From positions 29,332,001 to 29,396,000 of the forward strand of contig JAFFJZ010000006.1 in assembly GCA_018340375.1 (NCBI GenBank): DNA of 64,000 bases. The letters are read 5' to 3'. This DNA comes from Gonatopus flavifemur. Lineage: Eukaryota; Arthropoda; Insecta; Hymenoptera; Dryinidae. Positions 61,239-64,000 of this stretch are shown one piece after another; the first letter of the stretch is position 1; the number at the start of each line of letters is the position of its first letter. A program made the translations under genes and the position numbers. The notes beneath the pieces were generated by a model. That model did not search any database, was not told the origin of the DNA, and was given only the letters and a program-made list of their open reading frames with translations.

Positions 61239-61469
61239 CACCCAAGAAAAAAACAATTTCTTTGACCGAATGAACTGAAGTCAGTTGTGAAAATTAGTTC
61301 CGAGTAATAAAAGAATAGAAGAATAGTAAGGCAACTTCAAATTAGTAACAGTAACTAAAATCAGAGAAATGAAATTTGAATTTAGTCGAGTCAACGCCCG
61401 TTTTGGTTATTCAAATATCAAAAACTGTATCTAATTTGGAGTGAGAGTAACTAATTATTTCTCTCGATG
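61239..61469 (-). mobile_element. inverted copy of the 44.37 kb MITE
   Basis: GACCGAATGAACTGAAGTCA, CCGAGTAATAAAAGAATAGA, GGCAACTTCAAATTAGTAAC and CAACGCCCGTTTTGGTTA are the inverse of words in 44366-44621, in the reverse order. The terminal bases have diverged. Confidence 0.75.
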
Positions 61470-62293
61470 CGATATCGTTGAAATTTGAATCATTGATTGG
61501 AACGAATTATAATTTATTTTGAAAATTTTCTTGTAAGATGAGAACGAATAACACGAAACTATGTTTTCAGGTATCACGTATGAATGAATTTACAGAAAAA
61601 TAAATTTCACGAAGGAGTTGTTGTTTGGTAACTGTTTCAGCGAAGGAAGATGTATTATCTTCAATTATTCCGCGGGTAGTAATGCAAATTGTATCGTTTT
61701 TCAGTTCACGAGTTTACGGGAATTCTCATCTATTCGAGGCAGTTGAAACTCATTTTTGTTGCATACCTTAGATAGCTTTTACCGGCAGTTAGACCACCCA
61801 CAATATCTGGCATCGCTTTCACTCGAGACTGTTATCTGGTAGGAGAGTCAAGACTGGATACAGTTTTGTAAGAGAATTATGTTGCTGACTAAGTAAAAAT
61901 TAAATACACTCCACGTTGTAACAATGTTGTTTTTCTTATTTTGTGTAGGATAGGTTGGTTTCTTCGTCATGAACGAATTTTTGTAATTTCATGTTTCAAT
62001 TATCTTGAACCAGATACCGAGATTTGATTTTTTCGATATTGAATCGTTCGGGAAATGTTTGAAGATTTTTTACTCAACACTTGTGAATATGTTCCGGGTA
62101 TTTTAACTTTCTGATATGTTTTTTGTTCAATCAATTATGGACGAGAAAAAATATTTGGTACAGAGTTTCATAATTCGTTGAGAAGTTCCGAATACATCCC
62201 CTAGCGATTCCAAAGTGACCAATTTTTTCGATTTACTTCTGGTTATTTTTTGGTTTGGTAGAAAGTTGGTCAGAAAATGGTCACCAAAAAATT
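61470..62293. other. no gene recognised
   Basis: AT-rich sequence with only short frames. Confidence 0.5.
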
Positions 62294-62402
62294 CTCCACA
62301 GCACCACAGTGCCAGGAGTGTTCATGGAGAATTCTTATTGAACTGATTGTGTTCTTTATGCATTTTTTAAGAATTCTTCTGGAACTATGCTGCTGTGTGG
62401 GA
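62294..62402. mobile_element. small palindromic MITE
   Basis: CTCCACAGCACCACAGTGCC..AGAATTCTTA pairs imperfectly with TAAGAATTCT..GGAACTATGCTGCTGTGTGGGA. About 109 bp in total. The flanks (GGTCACCAAAAA and GTGGTCCGTTTTTGG) also look inverse, so it may sit in an older palindrome. Confidence 0.5.
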
Positions 62403-62966
62403 TGTGGTCCGTTTTTGGAATCTTTTTGGTATTTTTGAGGTGAAAACCCAGAAAATCACCACAAAATAACCGAAAAATGTCCTAAACGACCGATAAGTTA
62501 CCAAAACCAAGATTTTCCATCAAAATTTAACCGAAATTTTTGGTCGCTTGTCGGTTCACCCAGATCCGTGGATTCTGAATGTCTGATAACACATTCGAGT
62601 TCAACAACCCCAAGAATTTCCTTCAACTAATTTTTGTACGTTTCGAAGTTATTCTACGCTCGTTTGAACGATCTAGCATCCTCAATTGGTAATGCTATTC
62701 AATTTAGAATCCACGAATATCGCGTCTTCATGGTAGAGAATGACTATAATTTCCAAAAAGCCTAGAGAAATCTCCAAAATGAAGAGGCTCTATCGGTCAA
62801 GCACCAAAGTTTGAATTAACAAACTAGTAGAACTCGGCCAATTTCTGATAGAGTTCTTCGACTGAATTTGAATATTGCGTGTGGTCCATGTAACATTCAA
62901 TTCGTTACTATCGAATGCCTGTGAAGTTCTGTAGTTTTCAGATATTTTGGAAAATGCATCATCGTA

Positions 62967-63248
62967 CTCTCTAAATTCTTTGGAGTGAATATTCACTCTT
63001 CAAAGAGTCAAAATACTGCAACTCTAGAACGGAGTGGGAGCTCAACTCTTGAAGAGTGAAATTTCACTCTTTAAGAGTCAATATTCACTCTTTTTCCTAA
63101 GAGTGAGTTTTTCACTCCAAACACCAGAGTTGATTTCCACTCTTATAGAGTGAAAATTCACTCTTCAAGAGTGGAATTTTTCACTCTTTCGGAGTTGCAG
63201 TATTTTCACTCGGCAAGAGTGAATTTTCACTCCAAGGAATTTAGAGAG
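62967..63248. mobile_element. GAGTGAA-word palindromic MITE, most complete copy
   Basis: CTCTCTAAATTCTTTGGAGT and ACTCCAAGGAATTTAGAGAG are the inverse termini. The whole 282 bp consists of GAGTGAA/TTCACTC and AAGAGT words at about 10-20 base spacing, and CAAAATACTGCAACTC pairs with GAGTTGCAGTATTTT. Related copies are at 40.0-40.5 and 53.8-54.0 kb. Target duplication is not clear. Confidence 0.8.
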
Positions 63249-64000
63249 CGATACATAGCCCTGATACACCCCTTTCAAAATAATCTACATTCCTTCTCCA
63301 GTTTCCACGCTTTCTGTTTACCATACATCTTCCACGCGAATGCAAATATATTTGCATCGTATATATTATATAATTCCAAATAAAAAATGACACAGAAAAT
63401 TGAGATGGATGACAAGTTACATGATCCTGTATGAGATAAAATTTTAGACGCACAGTTTTCACACACAATATATCCTAACTCAATTAGAATGAACGTTGCA
63501 CGATACCAGTTAAGATAAAATACCGAGTTGCACGAATGTATACGAATGAAATTGTCAGGCTGCAATTTTCAACACATGACACGCGCAACGAACCATTGAA
63601 ATAAATCTTCAACCGCATGATACTATACAACTTGAAATATCGAATAACATGTTTCTCAAAATAATATCAAACCACGTGGCAATATTTTTCACGCGACGAA
63701 TGCCTCACGCGCTCGAGCGTTGTATTAAAACAGAATGTTCATGGGTTTTGCTTGTTCCTGAAAATATAAAAAATTGCGTATTCGATAGTTCAAGTGCCGG
63801 CAAAATCATAGGAAGTTAGAATACCGACTAGGAGGTTCTAACCGCAGGGTAGATAGAGCTATTGTGAGCTATTTATGATTTCTCTCACTCGATGCTTTTA
63901 GAAAGTGGTTTATCCACAAGAACTAAAACGAAGGATGGAGACATGACTCAATTGTCCGTGTAAATGGTATTAATACCTTCTCCATCTTCGTTCGGTACGC
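63249..64000. other. no gene recognised
   Basis: AT-rich sequence with short overlapping frames. Nothing supported up to the window edge. Confidence 0.5.

Overview
The window looks like nuclear DNA from an insect. A hymenopteran is possible, but that is only an impression from base composition and repeat style and nothing in the sequence proves it. It is AT-rich on both strands and carries simple repeats of (TA), (AG), (CGTT), (GAC) and (CTC). It contains dozens of short non-autonomous DNA transposons and no bacterial-type operons, ribosome binding sites or long reading frames. I see no intact protein-coding gene in 64 kb. The only recognisable coding relic is a decayed Tc1-like transposase piece at about 7.5-7.7 kb on the minus strand. 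One weak exon candidate sits at about 10.6 kb on the minus strand. The window is therefore best read as an intergenic tract or the inside of very large introns.

Layout: 1-4.7 kb has nothing clear. 4.7-5.5 kb is an element flanked by TTAA. 5.5-7.1 kb has simple repeats and a palindromic MITE. 7.5-7.7 kb is the Tc1 remnant. 7.7-17.4 kb is mostly unique, with one old diverged inverted repeat at 10.8-11.1 kb. 17.4-18.7 kb is a packed cluster of four MITE-type elements. 18.7-29.6 kb is unique apart from one transposon scrap. 29.6-31.15 kb is a second, nested cluster. 33.2-37.8 kb is a third cluster with a large foldback element, a tRNA-like stretch and several nested insertions. 39-40.7 kb is a fourth cluster. 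44.4 kb has a lone MITE and 44.6-51.8 kb is unique. 51.8-63.3 kb carries further elements, including a second copy of the largest one (36.8 kb and 58.7 kb copies).

The main result is that many elements with different interiors share the same ends. They start CCC and end GGG, many with a loose end pattern CCC-NN-GT-R-GAAATT, and each is flanked by a 2-bp direct repeat that differs from site to site (TA, AC, AT, AA, TT, CT). One insertion is confirmed by a related unfilled copy of its target elsewhere in the window (51.9 kb against 58.7 kb). This suggests one transposition machinery with relaxed 2-bp target duplication, supplied from outside this window, mobilising several unrelated-looking non-autonomous families. 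Separate groups with TA duplications (CACGG and CACTG ends), TTAA duplications and a hAT-like 8-bp duplication are also present.
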